A stretch of 64,000 nt of DNA from Cherax quadricarinatus (Eukaryota > Arthropoda > Malacostraca > Decapoda > Parastacidae): NCBI RefSeq assembly GCF_038502225.1, contig NC_091341.1:6772035-6836034 (forward strand), read 5' to 3'. A program made the translations under genes and the position numbers. Below are positions 23,427 to 34,240 of the stretch, one piece after another; position 1 is the first letter of the stretch, and every line of letters starts with the position of its first letter. The notes beneath the pieces are model-generated. The model did no database searches, was not told the origin of the DNA, and worked only from the letters and a program-made list of their open reading frames with translations.

Positions 23427-23428
<2 letters not shown>

Positions 23429-24149
23429 ACTCATATACAACAGGCCTAGTGTCTAATCGACATGTGCCTAGGACAAAATGGTAAAATGGTAACTAACTAA
23501 CTTATCGTTTTGTTTACTAACATAACAGCCCTATGCTTCACAGTCAAGGGTTTCATGTTAATCTCTAATTCCATTGCTTGACTCCTGAGTATTGCCATGT
23601 CCCTCCCAGCTTAGTCTGAAGGAAATATTACTTTTTTCGTCCTATGGTGTGTTATAGAAGAAGAAGAAGAACAACAACATAAAGAATAAAACTTTATTCT
23701 GGTTACTACCCCTGGAGGGATAACCCAGGAAAGCCTAGCACTGGAATCCCTATTTTGTTTCCTGGTATGTATCCCATAATATTCTGCCCACTCCGTGATA
23801 TATTTTACTTGCTAGATGAAAAACACCTCACCTCGCCTCGCCCATGGTTGAACCTGGGTCCTTCTATTGCTTCACTATCTACTAGTGAACTATATGGACT
23901 GCAACGATACTTTGTGAAAGCAATAATGACGACATATGAGACGCACGAGTGTAGGCTGCTTGCTGGCACGATGTTTGCAAGCAGTTGTAACGTAACGTTA
24001 GTAAACAACTGCTAAAGCGTAACCAAAAGCCTACCCTTAACTGATCTTGAGCATATAAGTCGCAGAGTGATTTTCCCACAGTTTTCGTGGAAAAATAAGA
24101 GCGCCTTATATGCTTAAAAAAATACGGTACAGTGACACAAGTCTTCAAG
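23427..24149. other. Spacer, no gene seen
   Basis: Mixed sequence with an (AGA)n patch near 23658. A GGAGGGATAACCCAGGAAAG stretch at about 23714 may be the reverse of the SINE/LINE 3' end motif. Confidence 0.35.
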
Positions 24150-24325
24150 ACCTTTACCCCTCAAGGAAGGTTCCTTGATGCTGGCGAGAGGCTCTTGATC
24201 CAGGGAATTGGATCTGTGCTCCAGTTCCCCGAATTAAGCCTGAATGCCTTCCACATCCCCCCCACAGGCGCTGTATAATCCTACTGGTTTAGCGCTTCCC
24301 CCTTGATTATAATAATAATTCAAGA
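24150..24325 (+). mobile_element. Small non-autonomous derivative of the I-clade LINE
   Basis: A ~170-bp element reading ACCCCTCAAGGAAGGTTCC at its 5' side and TTAGCGCTTCCCCCTTGA plus TTATAATAATAATT at its 3' side. It matches the element at 38105-38278 (opposite strand) nearly end to end. Its 5' half resembles the 5' end of the LINE at 38279-44901 and its tail resembles that LINE's 3' end. Confidence 0.7.
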
Positions 24326-24941
24326 CCTCTAGTCTCTGGTCCTTGAGACCTCTAATGCAACACAAACAATGGAAAACATCAAGGTAGACTTTACAAAGTC
24401 CTCAATAGACTCCGTCGATTTAGACCATAATATAATCTGCTATATTTCACATGCTTAAACCGCAGCGCATGATACACAACAGAAAATTCTTCTCTCAGAA
24501 AATAATGCTGTTATAGATGAGTTTGTCTGACAGAGAAATAAAGCCAAGAATGTCGAACAGTTCAAAATTTTTCTGGGAAACTTATCAGGAAAAATAAAAG
24601 GCGTCTCCAAAATCCACGGGCTTTCTGTCCTCCCCAGTGAGTGAGAAAACAACAATCATCCAGAGAAGTATTAACGTCCTATCATACTAGTATGAAACAT
24701 ACTCGTACACACACTAGGTAGTGGGTTATTAGACAATCATCCGGAGAGGTACAAACGTTCTTTCATACAAGTGTGAAAAATACACCAGGAAGTAGGATGG
24801 TATGCAGCAGTCTCCTAGGGAGATAATATCGTCTTTTCTTTAAAATTTCTAATTATCATTCGTATAGAGTTATTTTATTGTACAAGGGCATCTTTAACTG
24901 ATACCGGTCTTGGGACCTTGATTACTTCACTTCTTTAAACT
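24326..24941. other. Spacer, no gene seen
   Basis: No recognisable gene or element. Short imperfect repeats of ACAATCATCCAGAGAAGTA-like text occur at about 24651 and 24734. Confidence 0.35.
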
Positions 24942-24943
24942 AT

Positions 24944-25376
24944 ACCACGGGCGGGATTTGAACCCGCGATCATAGAGTCTCAAAACTCCAGACCATCGCG
25001 TTAGCCACTGGACCAGCTAGCCACAATAAGATTCGTCCAACAAGGTATATTTCTACACCATAGGAAGGTTAGCATAGACACCACTGTGACCACAAATGCT
25101 TTTTACAGTTTTTACAGACGAATCTCCAGCTAGCGTGGCCGTCATGTTGACGGCAGTGAGGGGACTTGAGATAGAGTTCGTCACGGCCACGCTAGCTGGA
25201 GATTCGTCTGTAAAAACTTGCATTTGTGATCACAGTGGTGCCTATGCTAACCTTCCTATGGTGTAGAAATATGTCTAGTTGGACGAATCTTATTGTGGCT
25301 AGCTGACCCAGTGGCTAACGCGACGGTCTGGAGTTTTGAGACTCTCTGACCGCGGGTTCAAATCCCGCCCGTGGTA
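24944..25376. mobile_element. tRNA-like foldback element (family 5)
   Basis: Two arms of ~195 bp (24944-25140 and about 25186-25375) around a ~45-nt loop with GTCATGTTGACGGCAGTG. The outer part of each arm is tRNA-like: GTGGCTAACGCGACGG, an anticodon-arm-like stretch, and B-box-like GCGGGTTCAAATCCCGCC. The inner part carries AGCTGGAGATTCGTCTGT. Arm identity is high with a few substitutions. No ribozyme motif is present. Further copies are at 49314 and 57931. Confidence 0.8.
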
Positions 25377-25545
25377 TGGTTTGTTTGCAATCGTGTCATT
25401 ACGATTTCTTTGCTCTTCCATCCACTTTAGCGCATAATCCTTATTCTTGTTTACATGACTCACGAAATCGTAATGACACGATTGCAAACAAGAGTTTTGA
25501 GAGACTGATCGCGGGTTCCAATCCCGCCCGTGGTATGGTTTGCTT
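25377..25545. mobile_element. Partial foldback unit adjoining family 5
   Basis: TTTGCAATCGTGTCATTACG (from about 25386) and its reverse complement (about 25468-25493) form a hairpin around a ~55-nt loop. A second tRNA-like half (GCGGGTTCCAATCCCGCC) follows. These CGTAATGACACGATTGCAAA ends also cap the family 5 copies at 49330 and 57950, so they are probably the true outer ends. Confidence 0.6.
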
Positions 25546-25584
25546 ATTCATGTTACTGCAATTTTAACTTTCCAACGGATTAGT

Positions 25585-25650
25585 CTTGGTCTGAGACCGG
25601 GCCACGGGGGCGATGATCTTCGGATGGAGATAGTGACCAACAGGTAAATA
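25585..25650 (+). mobile_element. LINE 3'-end fragment
   Basis: GACCGGGCCACGGGGGCGAT followed by ACCAACAGGTAAATA resembles the LINE tail at 22400-22452. About 60 bp, 5' truncated. Confidence 0.4.
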
Positions 25651-26510
25651 TAGGAGCAAAGTGTTTTACCACAGGGAGAAAATAACTTGACGAAGCTTCA
25701 CACAGACTTCAGGTTGTCCCAGTAAAAGCTCCTCTGCGACTGGCATCTTTCTTAACATTTTTATCTCAATTAAATTAGAAACAGATCTGTGTCAACTAAT
25801 TCAGTGCTGGAAATTTTTAAAACTGCTTGAAATGCCGTATTAATGAGTATGTCAGTTATTCAATTACACGCCTAGTTAGAAAAAGAGTTAATCAAAGGAA
25901 TAATTAATGCACTCTGAAAGGTTATTTCATTTTGCGACTGAAAATTAAAAGAATATTATATAACCAACACTCTCCAACCCGACCCGCAAATATCTCTCCG
26001 AGTATTGCTTCCACATGTAACTCACTCAACATTATTATTCACTTTGCAACGAAGATTATATTCCCTAAGGATTGCAAACAGTATTCCTTGTCGAGAGCGT
26101 AAAGTATTCCCGTATGACAGGTGCATGTTGGCCAATATTCCCCATAAAGCATGAACAATAACGCTATATTTACTTTATGTTCAGCGTGAAAGATAAACAA
26201 TACTACACACGTAAAGAAATCTACAGGAGTTTAATTATTGCATGTTAGTTAGGGTATACCACCTCCCAAATCAATATTAATTTGTTCAGGATTGTGACTC
26301 AAGCTTCAGTATTCGTTGTGCGGCATTAAAGATATCGACAACATGAGCGTAATGGTCGTTTTTACCCCGATTGATGTTCACACCAATAATTGGACTCCCC
26401 AGTTATGTTATTGAACGCGGCTGTGCCCACATCCATTAGAAATTCGATAAATAACGTATCATGCGAATGATACACTATACTTATCGTTTTACGTCACACA
26501 GACACACACC
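25651..26510. other. AT-rich spacer, no gene seen
   Basis: No recognisable gene or element. Confidence 0.45.
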
Positions 26511-26514
26511 GTGT

Positions 26515-26660
26515 ATGTCAGACCCAAACTGGAGTATGCATCTCTAGTATAGAACCCGCATGTGGTCAAGCACGTCTGAAAATCAGAGAAACTGCAAAAG
26601 TTTGCAGCAAGACTAGTCTCGAGGATATATTTACAAAGAATGTCACACCCAAACTGCATT
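26515..26660 (+). pseudogene. LINE fragment (YVRP-LEYA region)
   Basis: Reads VYVRPKLEYASLV, then a stop, then EKLQKFAARLV. This is the conserved post-RT segment also seen on the minus strand near 29320 (VYVRPILEYATSV). Only ~50 codons remain. Confidence 0.55.
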
Positions 26661-26790
26661 ATTTTGCACCCTTACATCCAAGCTGGAGTACGCTTTACCC
26701 AAGCTGCACCAGAATGATAAACACAAGCTTGAGCATAATTTGGGTATGTTACACCCTAGTTTGAGTATGTTACACCCAACCTGAAACACA
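26640..26790. repeat. Short repeat derived from the LINE fragment
   Basis: TTACACCC plus AAGCTGGAGTA-like words recur five to six times just after the LINE fragment, whose own CCCAAACTGGAGTATGC looks like the founder. This suggests local expansion of LINE sequence. Confidence 0.4.
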
Positions 26791-26884
26791 CAATAAAGTG
26801 GATGGCAGATGTTTTATTTGTCAGGAAACAGGATAAGCTTCTCCTGGCACTGGTCTTAGTCAAATGATGACCCGTAACAGGTTG

Positions 26885-27062
26885 AACATCAGCTGGAATG
26901 AAAATAACTGCGAAGTGCAACAATCACTAACAAGTGCAACAACTATCAAGTGCAGCAACCACCAAGTGCAACAGTCACCACCAAGTGCAACAGTCACCAC
27001 CAAGTGCAACCAGTAAGTGCAACAATCACTAACAAGTGCAACAATCACTGACAAGTGCAATA
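26885..27062. repeat. Minisatellite of AAGTGCAACA units
   Basis: AAGTGCAACAATCACTAAC and AAGTGCAACAGTCACCACC alternate, ~17-19-bp period, about 10 units. Confidence 0.85.
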
Positions 27063-27289
27063 ATAACTGAATATATTATATAAAAGTGACCCCAGCTAGA
27101 TTTTATACCACATTGTTTATTTTTAAATAATGCAGATGACTACCCAGTAGTCTTCTAAAACTTGATCGTTATACCGGAATTAATTAAGAAATATGATAAA
27201 TGAAGAATGACGGAACACACTTATCTTATGGAGGTTAATTCCTTATGATGTCGATAAAAGGTTCTTGATCCCATGCATCATACTTGACG

Positions 27290-27336
27290 CGAAGAAGAAG
27301 AAGAAGAAGAAGAAGAAGAAGAAGAAGAAGAAGAAA
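27290..27336. repeat. (AAG)n microsatellite
   Basis: A GAA/AAG trinucleotide run of ~45 bp. Confidence 0.95.
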
Positions 27337-28030
27337 TAATTACAAAACAAATGAAAGAAATGTGATATGATAGCTACATCATGAGATGTGATGATAAAAC
27401 AGAAATGGTAAACCTTTTTCTTATTAGCCTCGAGGAAGATAAGGCGACGCAATTTGAAGCTGCAGACTTTATGTAAAAGTTGATACACGAAATGTTTCTA
27501 TGTCAGGTAACAAGTAAAGATTTCCAGGAGGAATCTGTGAGTGCAACAACAACAACAACAACAGCGGACAAACACACAAGTATGAACGACTAGACATAAT
27601 TTTGACAACGAGTTGAAAAAGTCATTAAGACTTTAAAAGTCTTCATGACTTGAAAAATGAAATAAAAAAAAAGCTCTTTTAAACGTCTTCATCATAAATT
27701 TAAAATAAAACTGAACATCAGTGGTTTTATTGCAATATTTGGAGAATGCCTTTTATGACTGCCTTAACATTCTCTGGACTGGTAAATTTTTCACAAATGT
27801 TGGCGTTAATTTTAGGCACTGAAAGTACGGAATTGTTACTTCATGTTGAAAAATTGGGTTTTGCAGGTACAAACTTGCTACTTTTGTTTATAAGAAATTG
27901 GAATAATGGTTTTTGTAAGATGACTTTATAATGCCTTTTCTGATCGTCTTCAAACTTTCAACGATGAATTGTGCATTTTACTTAGACCAAAGTATGAATT
28001 GTTATTGGACTGTAAGGTGCTTCGTGTCGC
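27337..28030. other. Spacer, no gene seen
   Basis: AT-rich sequence with a short (CAA)n run at about 27546. It ends with a reversed copy of the dispersed TTTGAAG motif near 27938. A 61-codon open frame at 27746-27931 shows no domain. Confidence 0.4.
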
Positions 28031-28925
28031 TGTGTGTGTTGTGTGAGCTGTCTGTGAGCTGTGTGTGAGCTGTGTGAGCTGTGTGTGGTGTGTGAGCTGT
28101 GTGTGGTGTGTGAGCTGTGTGTGGTGTGTGAGCTGTGTGTGGTGTGTGAGCTGTGTGTGGTGTGTGAGCTGTGTGTGTGTGTGAGCTGTGTGTGGTGTGT
28201 GAGCTGTGTGTGTGTGTGAGCTGTGTGTGTGTGTGTGTGTGAGCTGTGTGTGTTGTGAGGGCTTTGTGTGTTGTGAAAGCTGTGTGTGTTGTGAGAGCTA
28301 TGTGTGTTGTGAGAGCTATGTGTGTTGTGAGAGCTGTGTGTGTTGTGAGAGCTGTGTGTGGTGTGTGAGCTGTGTGTGGTGTGTGAGCTGTGTGTGGTGT
28401 GTGAGCTGTTTGTGGTGTGTGAGCTGTGTGTGTTGTGAGAGCTGTGTGTGGTGTGTGAGCTGTGTGTGGTGTGTGAGCTGTGTGAGCTGTGTGTGTTGTG
28501 TGAGCTGTGTGTGTTGTGTGAGCTGTGTGTGTTGTGAGAGCTGTGTGTGGTGTGTGAACTGTGTGTGGTGTGTGAGCTGTGTGTGTTGTGAGAGCTGTGT
28601 GTGGTGTGAGAGTTGTGTGTGAGCTGTGTGTGGTGTGTGAGCTGTGTGTGGTGTGTGAGCTGTGTGTGGTGTGTGAGCTGTGTTGTGAGCTGTGTGTGGT
28701 GTGTGAGCTGTGTTGTGTGAGCTGTGTGTGGTGTGTGAGCTGTATTGTGTGAGCTGTGTGTGGTGTGTGAGCTGTGTGTGGTGTGTGAGCTGTGTGTGGT
28801 GTGTGAGCTGTGTGTGGTGTGAGAGTTGTGCGTGGTGTGTGAGCTGTGTGTGGTGTGTGAGCTGTGTGTGGGTTATTGCGTGAGCTGTGTGTGTTTTCGT
28901 GTGAGCTGTGTGGGGTGTTGTATGA
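28030..28925. repeat. 18-bp GTGTGTGGTGTGTGAGCT minisatellite
   Basis: About 45 units with 4-8-bp length variants (TGTTGTGAGAGC, TGTGAGCTGTGT). Long minus-strand frames here encode only HTAHTPHTAHT-type repeats and are artefacts. The array appears to resume at 30385, after the LINE. Confidence 0.93.
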
Positions 28926-28929
28926 GCTA

Positions 28930-30368
28930 TACTCACCTATTTGTGGTTGCAGGGGTCGATTCATAGCTCCTGGCCCCGCCTCTTCACTGATTCCTACTAG
29001 GTCCTCTCTCTGCTCCATTAGCTGCTTTAAACTTCTAACATCCCTTTGACTCATCTGAGTCTTCAACTTCCACTCATGACTCGTTTGTTTCTGCGTCCCA
29101 ATTCTGGAACATCCTATCTCTATTCAATTCCTCACAATATTTTGTATGTCGTTATCATGTATTCCCTAACCCTCCTGTTCTCCAGTGTCGTCAGAACGAT
29201 TTCCTTTAACCTTTCTTCGTAGGACATTCCCCTTAGCTCTGGAACTAGTCTTGTTGCAAACCCTTGCACTTTCTCTAATTTCTTGACGCACTTGACCAGA
29301 TGTAGGATTCGAAACTGATGTTGCATACTCCAGTATGGGCCTGACGTACACGGTATACAAAGTCTTGAACGTTTCCTTACTGAGGTATAGGAACGCTATT
29401 CTCAGGTTTGCCAGGTGCCGATATGCTGCAGCAGTTATCTGGTTGATGTGCGCCTCAGGAGATGTGCTCAGTATTATACTTACCTCAAGATCCTTTTTCC
29501 TGAGTGAGGTTTGCAGTCTTTGGTCACCTAGCCTATACTCTGTCTGCCAGTTGCTGGACCAGGCTTGCAGCCTGTCCAGGTCTCTTTGCAGTCCTGCATG
29601 ATCCTCATCCGAGAAAATTCTCATTAACTTCACATATATCAGAAATAGCACTGGCCCTAGGACTGACCCCTGTGGAATCCCGATCGTCACAGGCGCCCAC
29701 TCTGGCACCTCGTCATGTATCATGACTCGTTGTTGCCCTTCCTGTAAGGCGTGCCTGGTCCTCTAGCTTTTGCACTAATCTCTAGTGAGGAACTGTGTCG
29801 AAGGCCTTTCTGCAGTCCAAGAAAATACAATCTACGCACCTCTCTCTCTCTCGTGTCTTACTTTCATTACCTTGTCATAAAACTCCAGTAGGTTTCATAA
29901 CATAGGATTTTCTATTCCAGGTTGTCGTTTCTAAGCTTGTTCCGTTCCAGGTGCTCCATCACTTCTGATAATCTTCTCCATGACTCTGCATACTATACAC
30001 GTCAGTGACACTGGTCTGTAGTTTAGTGCCTCGTGTCTGTCTCCTTTCTTAAAAATGGGGACTACATTTGCTGTCTTCCATACCTCAGGTAGTTGCCTAG
30101 TTTCAATGGATGTGTTGAATATTGTTATTAGTGGAACACACAGCGTCTCTGCTCCCTCTCTAAGGACTCACGGGGAGATGATGTCCGGTCCCACCGCATT
30201 TGGGGTATGAAGATCACTTAGCTTCTTCTCCTCCTTGGATGTGTGTATTTCATCCAGCTTTTGTTGGTATATCCCTTGTTGGTCTACCCCCTTATTCTGA
30301 CTTCCCGGAGTCCTTTCTGTCTCCACTGTAAATTCTTCCTTATATCTCATGTTGAGCTCCTCACATAC
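28930..30368 (-). pseudogene. LINE fragment inside a minisatellite (RT and C-terminus)
   Basis: Minus-strand LINE of the same family as the one at 62377-64000. From its 5' side: an N-terminal RT part (PGSQNKGVDQQGIYQQKLDE and LSDLHTPNAVGPD, 30168-30350), decayed middle, then EWAPVTIGIPQGSVLGPVLF (about 29650-29710). Post-RT sequence follows (LEVSIILSTSPEAHINQIT, VYVRPILEYA). The FADD catalytic box is deleted: VLFLIYV runs directly into KLMRIFSDED. The 3' end reads (reversed) GGGTCGATTCATAGC near 28965, a tail also seen at 61140. GTGAGCTGTGTGGG occurs at both junctions, so it sits within the GTGAGCT array. Confidence 0.8.
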
Positions 30369-30384
30369 TTATTGGTCGTTTCTC

Positions 30385-31485
30385 GTGAGCTGTGTGGGAT
30401 GTTGTGTGCGCTGTGTAGTGTGTTTTGGGCGCTTTGTGCTGTGTTATGTGCTTTGTGCTGTGTTATGCGCTTTGTGCTGTGTTATGCGCTTTGTGCTGTG
30501 TGTTGTATTGTGAAACTTGTGTGGAGTACCGTGTAATGTGGCCTATGTGGAGTACCATGTAATGTGACCTGTGTGGAGCAGTGTGGAGTACCGTGTAATG
30601 TGACCTGTGTGGAGCAGTGTGGAGTACAGTGTAGTGTGACCTGTGTGGAGCAGTGTGGAGTACCGTGTAATGTGGCCTGTGTGGAGCAGTGTGGAGTACC
30701 GTGTAATGTAACCTGTGTGGAGCAGTGTGGAGTACCGTGTAATGTGACCTGTGTGGAGTACCGTGTAATGTGACCTGTGTGGAGTACCGTGTAATGTGAC
30801 CTGTGTAGAGCAGTGTGGAGTACCGTGTAATGTGACCTGTGTGGAGCAGTGTGGAGTACCGTGTAGTGTGACTTGTGTGGAGCAGTGTGGAGTACGTGTA
30901 GTGTAATCTGTGTAGAGCAGTGTGGAGTACCGTGTAATGTGACCTGTGTGGAGCAGTGTGGAGTACAGTGTAGTGTGACCTGTGTGGAGTACCGTGTAGC
31001 GTGACCTGTGTGGAGCAGTGTGGAGTACGGTGTAATGTAACCTGTGTGGAGCAGTGTGGAGTACCGTGTAATGTGACCTGTGTGGAGTACCGTGTAATGT
31101 GACCTGTGTGGAGTACCGTGTAATGTGACCTGTGTGGAGTACCGTGTAATGTGACCTGTGTAGAGCAGTGTGGAGTACCGTGTAATGTGACCTGTGTGGA
31201 GCAGTGTGGAGTACGTGTAGTGTAATCTGTGTAGAGCAGTGTGGAGTACCGTGTAATGTGACCTGTGTGGAGCAGTGTGGAGTACAGTGTAGTGTGACCT
31301 GTGTGGAGTACCGTGTAGCGTGACCTGTGTGGAGCAGTGTGGAGTACCGTGTAATGTGACCTGTGTGGAGCAGTGTGGAGTACCGTGTAGTGTGACCTGT
31401 GTGGAGCAGTGTGGAGTACCGTGTAGTGTGACCTGTGTGGAGCAGTGTAAAGTACCGTGTAGTGTGATCTGTGTTGAGGCCTAAT
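30385..31485. repeat. 36/26-bp minisatellite
   Basis: The main unit is GTGTAATGTGACCTGTGTGG plus AGCAGTGTGGAGTACC (36 bp). A 26-bp variant lacks AGCAGTGTGG. About 35 units. The first ~150 bp is a different GCTTTGTGCTGTGTTATG unit. The ORFs are artefacts. Confidence 0.93.
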
Positions 31486-31488
31486 CAA

Positions 31489-32632
31489 GGATATATAGAG
31501 TTGAAGAATAACCTGAGGACTTCTATTATTTATACTTCTAGATATGAAGCCAAGAATTCTGTTAGCTTTATTGCGAACACTAATGCACTATTGTCTTGGT
31601 TTTAGATTACTGCTAACTAGAACTCCTAAATCCTTTTCGCAATCAGTAGTATTAAGATCTACATTATTTAGTTTATATGTGGCATGGTTATTTACGTGTC
31701 CAACATTTAGAACTTTGCATATGTCAACATTAAACTGCATCTGCCACTTCTCCAACCATTGCATCAGTCTATTCCAATCATCCTGGAGTGTTCTAGTGTT
31801 CTCATTAGAATGAATTGGACTGCCTATTTAGGTGTCATCAGCAAATTTGCTTATGTCGCTATTTATTCCCTCATCTATGTCGTTTATGTAAATTGTGAAC
31901 AACAACGAGCCCAACACTGACCCCTGAGGAACACCGTTTGTGACGTGCCCCCATTCTGATTTCTCCCCATTTATGCAAACTCTCTGCTGCCTATTTGTCA
32001 GCCATGCCTCTACCCAGGAAAAAATTTCTCCTCCTATTCCGTGTGCCTTAAGTTTCCTCAATAGCCTCTGCTGTGGAACTCTATCGAAAGCCTTACTGAA
32101 GTCTATATACACAATATCATATTCATTACCATGATCTACCTCCTCAAACACCTTAGTGAAAAAAGTTAGTAAATTCGTAAGACAGGAATGCCCCTTTGTA
32201 AAACCGTGTTGAGATTCATTAATCAGTCTGTGCCTATCAAGATGGCTACGAATTGCTTCGGCAATTATTGATTTCATAAATTTTCTCACTATGGAGGTAA
32301 GGCTTATTGGTCTATAGTTCGAAGCCAAGGACCTGTCACCTGCCTTGTAAATAGGTATTACATTTGCCATTTTCCACTTATCAGGCACTATGCCAGTTTG
32401 TAGTGATATGTTAAAAAGATTAGCCAAAGGTATGCTAAGTTTCTCTTTACATTCCTTTAACACCCTTGAAAACAGTTCATCAGGACCTGGGGATTTGTTA
32501 GGTTTTAGTTTCTCTATTTGTCTGAGGACCATGTCACTAGTTACTGCAATCGTACATAGTTTATTATCATCCTATTCTACATAATCTATTATTTCAGGAA
32601 TATCGCTAGTATTTTCCTGGGACAGCAGGCGG
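31489..32632 (-). pseudogene. CR1-like LINE RT fragment between two minisatellites
   Basis: Minus-strand RT domain, open from 32532 to 31828 (234 aa). Motifs: NKSPGPDELFSRVLKE, WKMANVIPIYK, YRPISLTSIV, QHGFTKGHSCL, IDFSKAFDRVP, GVPQGSVLGSLLF and catalytic FADDT at the end. The frame then breaks, but NKANRILGFIS-type sequence continues to about 31489, where it stops at ISLIRPQ against the 36-bp minisatellite. So the 3' end and UTR are missing. The upstream end is at ENTSDIPEIIDYVE next to the GAGCATGACAGC minisatellite. Same family as 52510-54835. Confidence 0.85.
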
Positions 32633-32975
32633 GGGCTTCACGTTGAACATGACAGCGGTGGAGATTCACAATGAGCATGACAGCGGCGGGGATTCACGTT
32701 GAGCATGACAGCGGCGGGGATTCACATTGAGCATGACAGCGGCGGGGATTCACGCTGAGCATGACAGTAGGCGGGGGTTCACGTTGAGCATGACAGCAGG
32801 CGGGGGTTCACGTTGAGCATGACAGCGGCGGGGCTTCATGCTGAACATGATAGCGGCGGGGGCTCATGCTAAGCATGACAGCAGGGGGGCTCACTCTAAG
32901 TATTACAGCAGCGGGGATTCACGTTAAGCATAACAGCAGCGGGGATTCACTCTGAGCACGGCAGCAGGAGGGTTC
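32633..32975. repeat. ~30-bp GAGCATGACAGCGGCGGGG minisatellite, left array
   Basis: About 11 units of TTCACGTTGAGCATGACAGC followed by GGCGGGG variants. The same unit recurs at 36597-36782, 3.6 kb away. Confidence 0.9.
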
Positions 32976-32981
32976 ATCCCC

Positions 32982-33344
32982 ATGCTGGCTGTAGGCATCA
33001 TGCGGAGGGATGCCCCCCCTAACCTCCCAGGTGCCATTGATGCGCTAGGACTCGGCCCTCAGCACGACGTCCTGGGTGCATATGATGCCATTGACGCGAT
33101 CAAGCCGCCTGCCGAGCAAGGCAAGTTTTGTCGCTTTGCGGATGATCCTATACCCATCCTTCCGGCGCAGTCCACAGTGACCCCGCGGGTGCAGCCGGAA
33201 GTCACTTTTGCCGCTGCTGTCAGACAGCCAGCCCACAAAGTTTCTAACCCCAGTCCCACTAACACGCGCCTAAGTAAAAATATTTACCACAGTAACAACA
33301 GTCAGTCTCATACAAAGCAGCAGAGAACACAGCAGAGGGAGTGA
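32982..33344 (+). other. 120-codon open frame, unassigned
   Basis: Open frame starting MLAVGIMRRDAPPNLPGAID, with a middle of LPAQSTVTPRVQPEVTFAAA and a Gln/Ser/Thr-rich end. The base composition is GC-rich compared with the flanks. No domain is recognised. It could be an exon, a degraded LTR-element gag, or chance in GC-rich DNA. Coding status is unproven. Confidence 0.25.
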
Positions 33345-33819
33345 GTAGTGGTGAGTGGTGTATGGTAGTGTGGTGGCGAGGAGCGTGGGTGAGTGTATGG
33401 CGGGGCGAGCATCTGGCCATTCCTCCTCCTCCTCCACCCACAAACACGTGGAGAAACTCACACTGGACGCAGAAATCACCACAAAACTCACCTCTGGCTT
33501 GCTGAAACAGCTGTGCTGAGCTGAACAACAACAGCAGCATACAAGTGACGCTGAACACGTGACTTGAGAAACAGCGTGGGACACTGTAGCGTGGGATGCT
33601 GTAGCGTGGGGTCACTTACAATTCTAGGAGAATTTCAGCAAATTTCGGCTGGATCCTGCTTGTACCTGTGTCTGGATGCTCAAAAGTGCAGACACGACAT
33701 CAGGATAACTCGTTGAGAGATGGATGCTTCTTGTATAGGGTGATGAAGTGAAGATGACTTCATACCTCTTCCTTCCTCGCTTTGGGCAAACACACTGCTG
33801 TGACCACCGCTGGTACCAA

Positions 33820-34240
33820 TATAACGGGCTTGTTTTGGTAGCGGGGTGTGAATGATATGTCTTCGGAGGCTTCGTACTTTATTGATAATGTCGTGGTGGG
33901 TACACAGGCTTGTGTGTTGTGCCCATGGCCCGGGCAGGGCCATCCCACGAGAGAGAGCTGGAGAGGCCTTGTGACTTGCTGCTAGGCCGCTGTGTGAGTG
34001 AGGGAGAGGCATGGGCCGGCAGGCTGGCGTGCCTGCCTAGAGGCCTGGCTACAGAGGGCAGCACCAGCATGGCGCGAAATATGAACTAAGCTGGCAGACA
34101 GCATGGGCTGTCTGTGCAGACAGTACAGGCTGTCTACATACGCTCGGCCACCTACCGCGCGTCGTCCCGACGCGACAATACTGGTGGTAAAAGAAACTCG
34201 GTCTCTCTCTCGTAGGAACAGGGCACAGAACACAAAATAA
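33820..34240 (-). repeat. LTR-like repeat, minus orientation
   Basis: Read on the minus strand: CCACCAGTATTGTCGCGTCG, then TGTAGACAGCCTGTACTGTC, TTCATATTTCGCG, GTGCTGCCCTCTGTAG, and near the end CAATAAAGTACG and TATCATTC. The same landmarks occur in order on the plus strand at 36228-36590. Length, a polyadenylation-like AATAAA and order suggest an LTR. The termini are not fixed. Confidence 0.45.

Noticed and set aside
28002..29066. 354-codon His/Thr-rich minus-strand frame, and the similar frame at 30463-31488
   Set aside because: Direct translations of the GTGTGAGCT and GTGTAATGTGACC minisatellites, with no domain.
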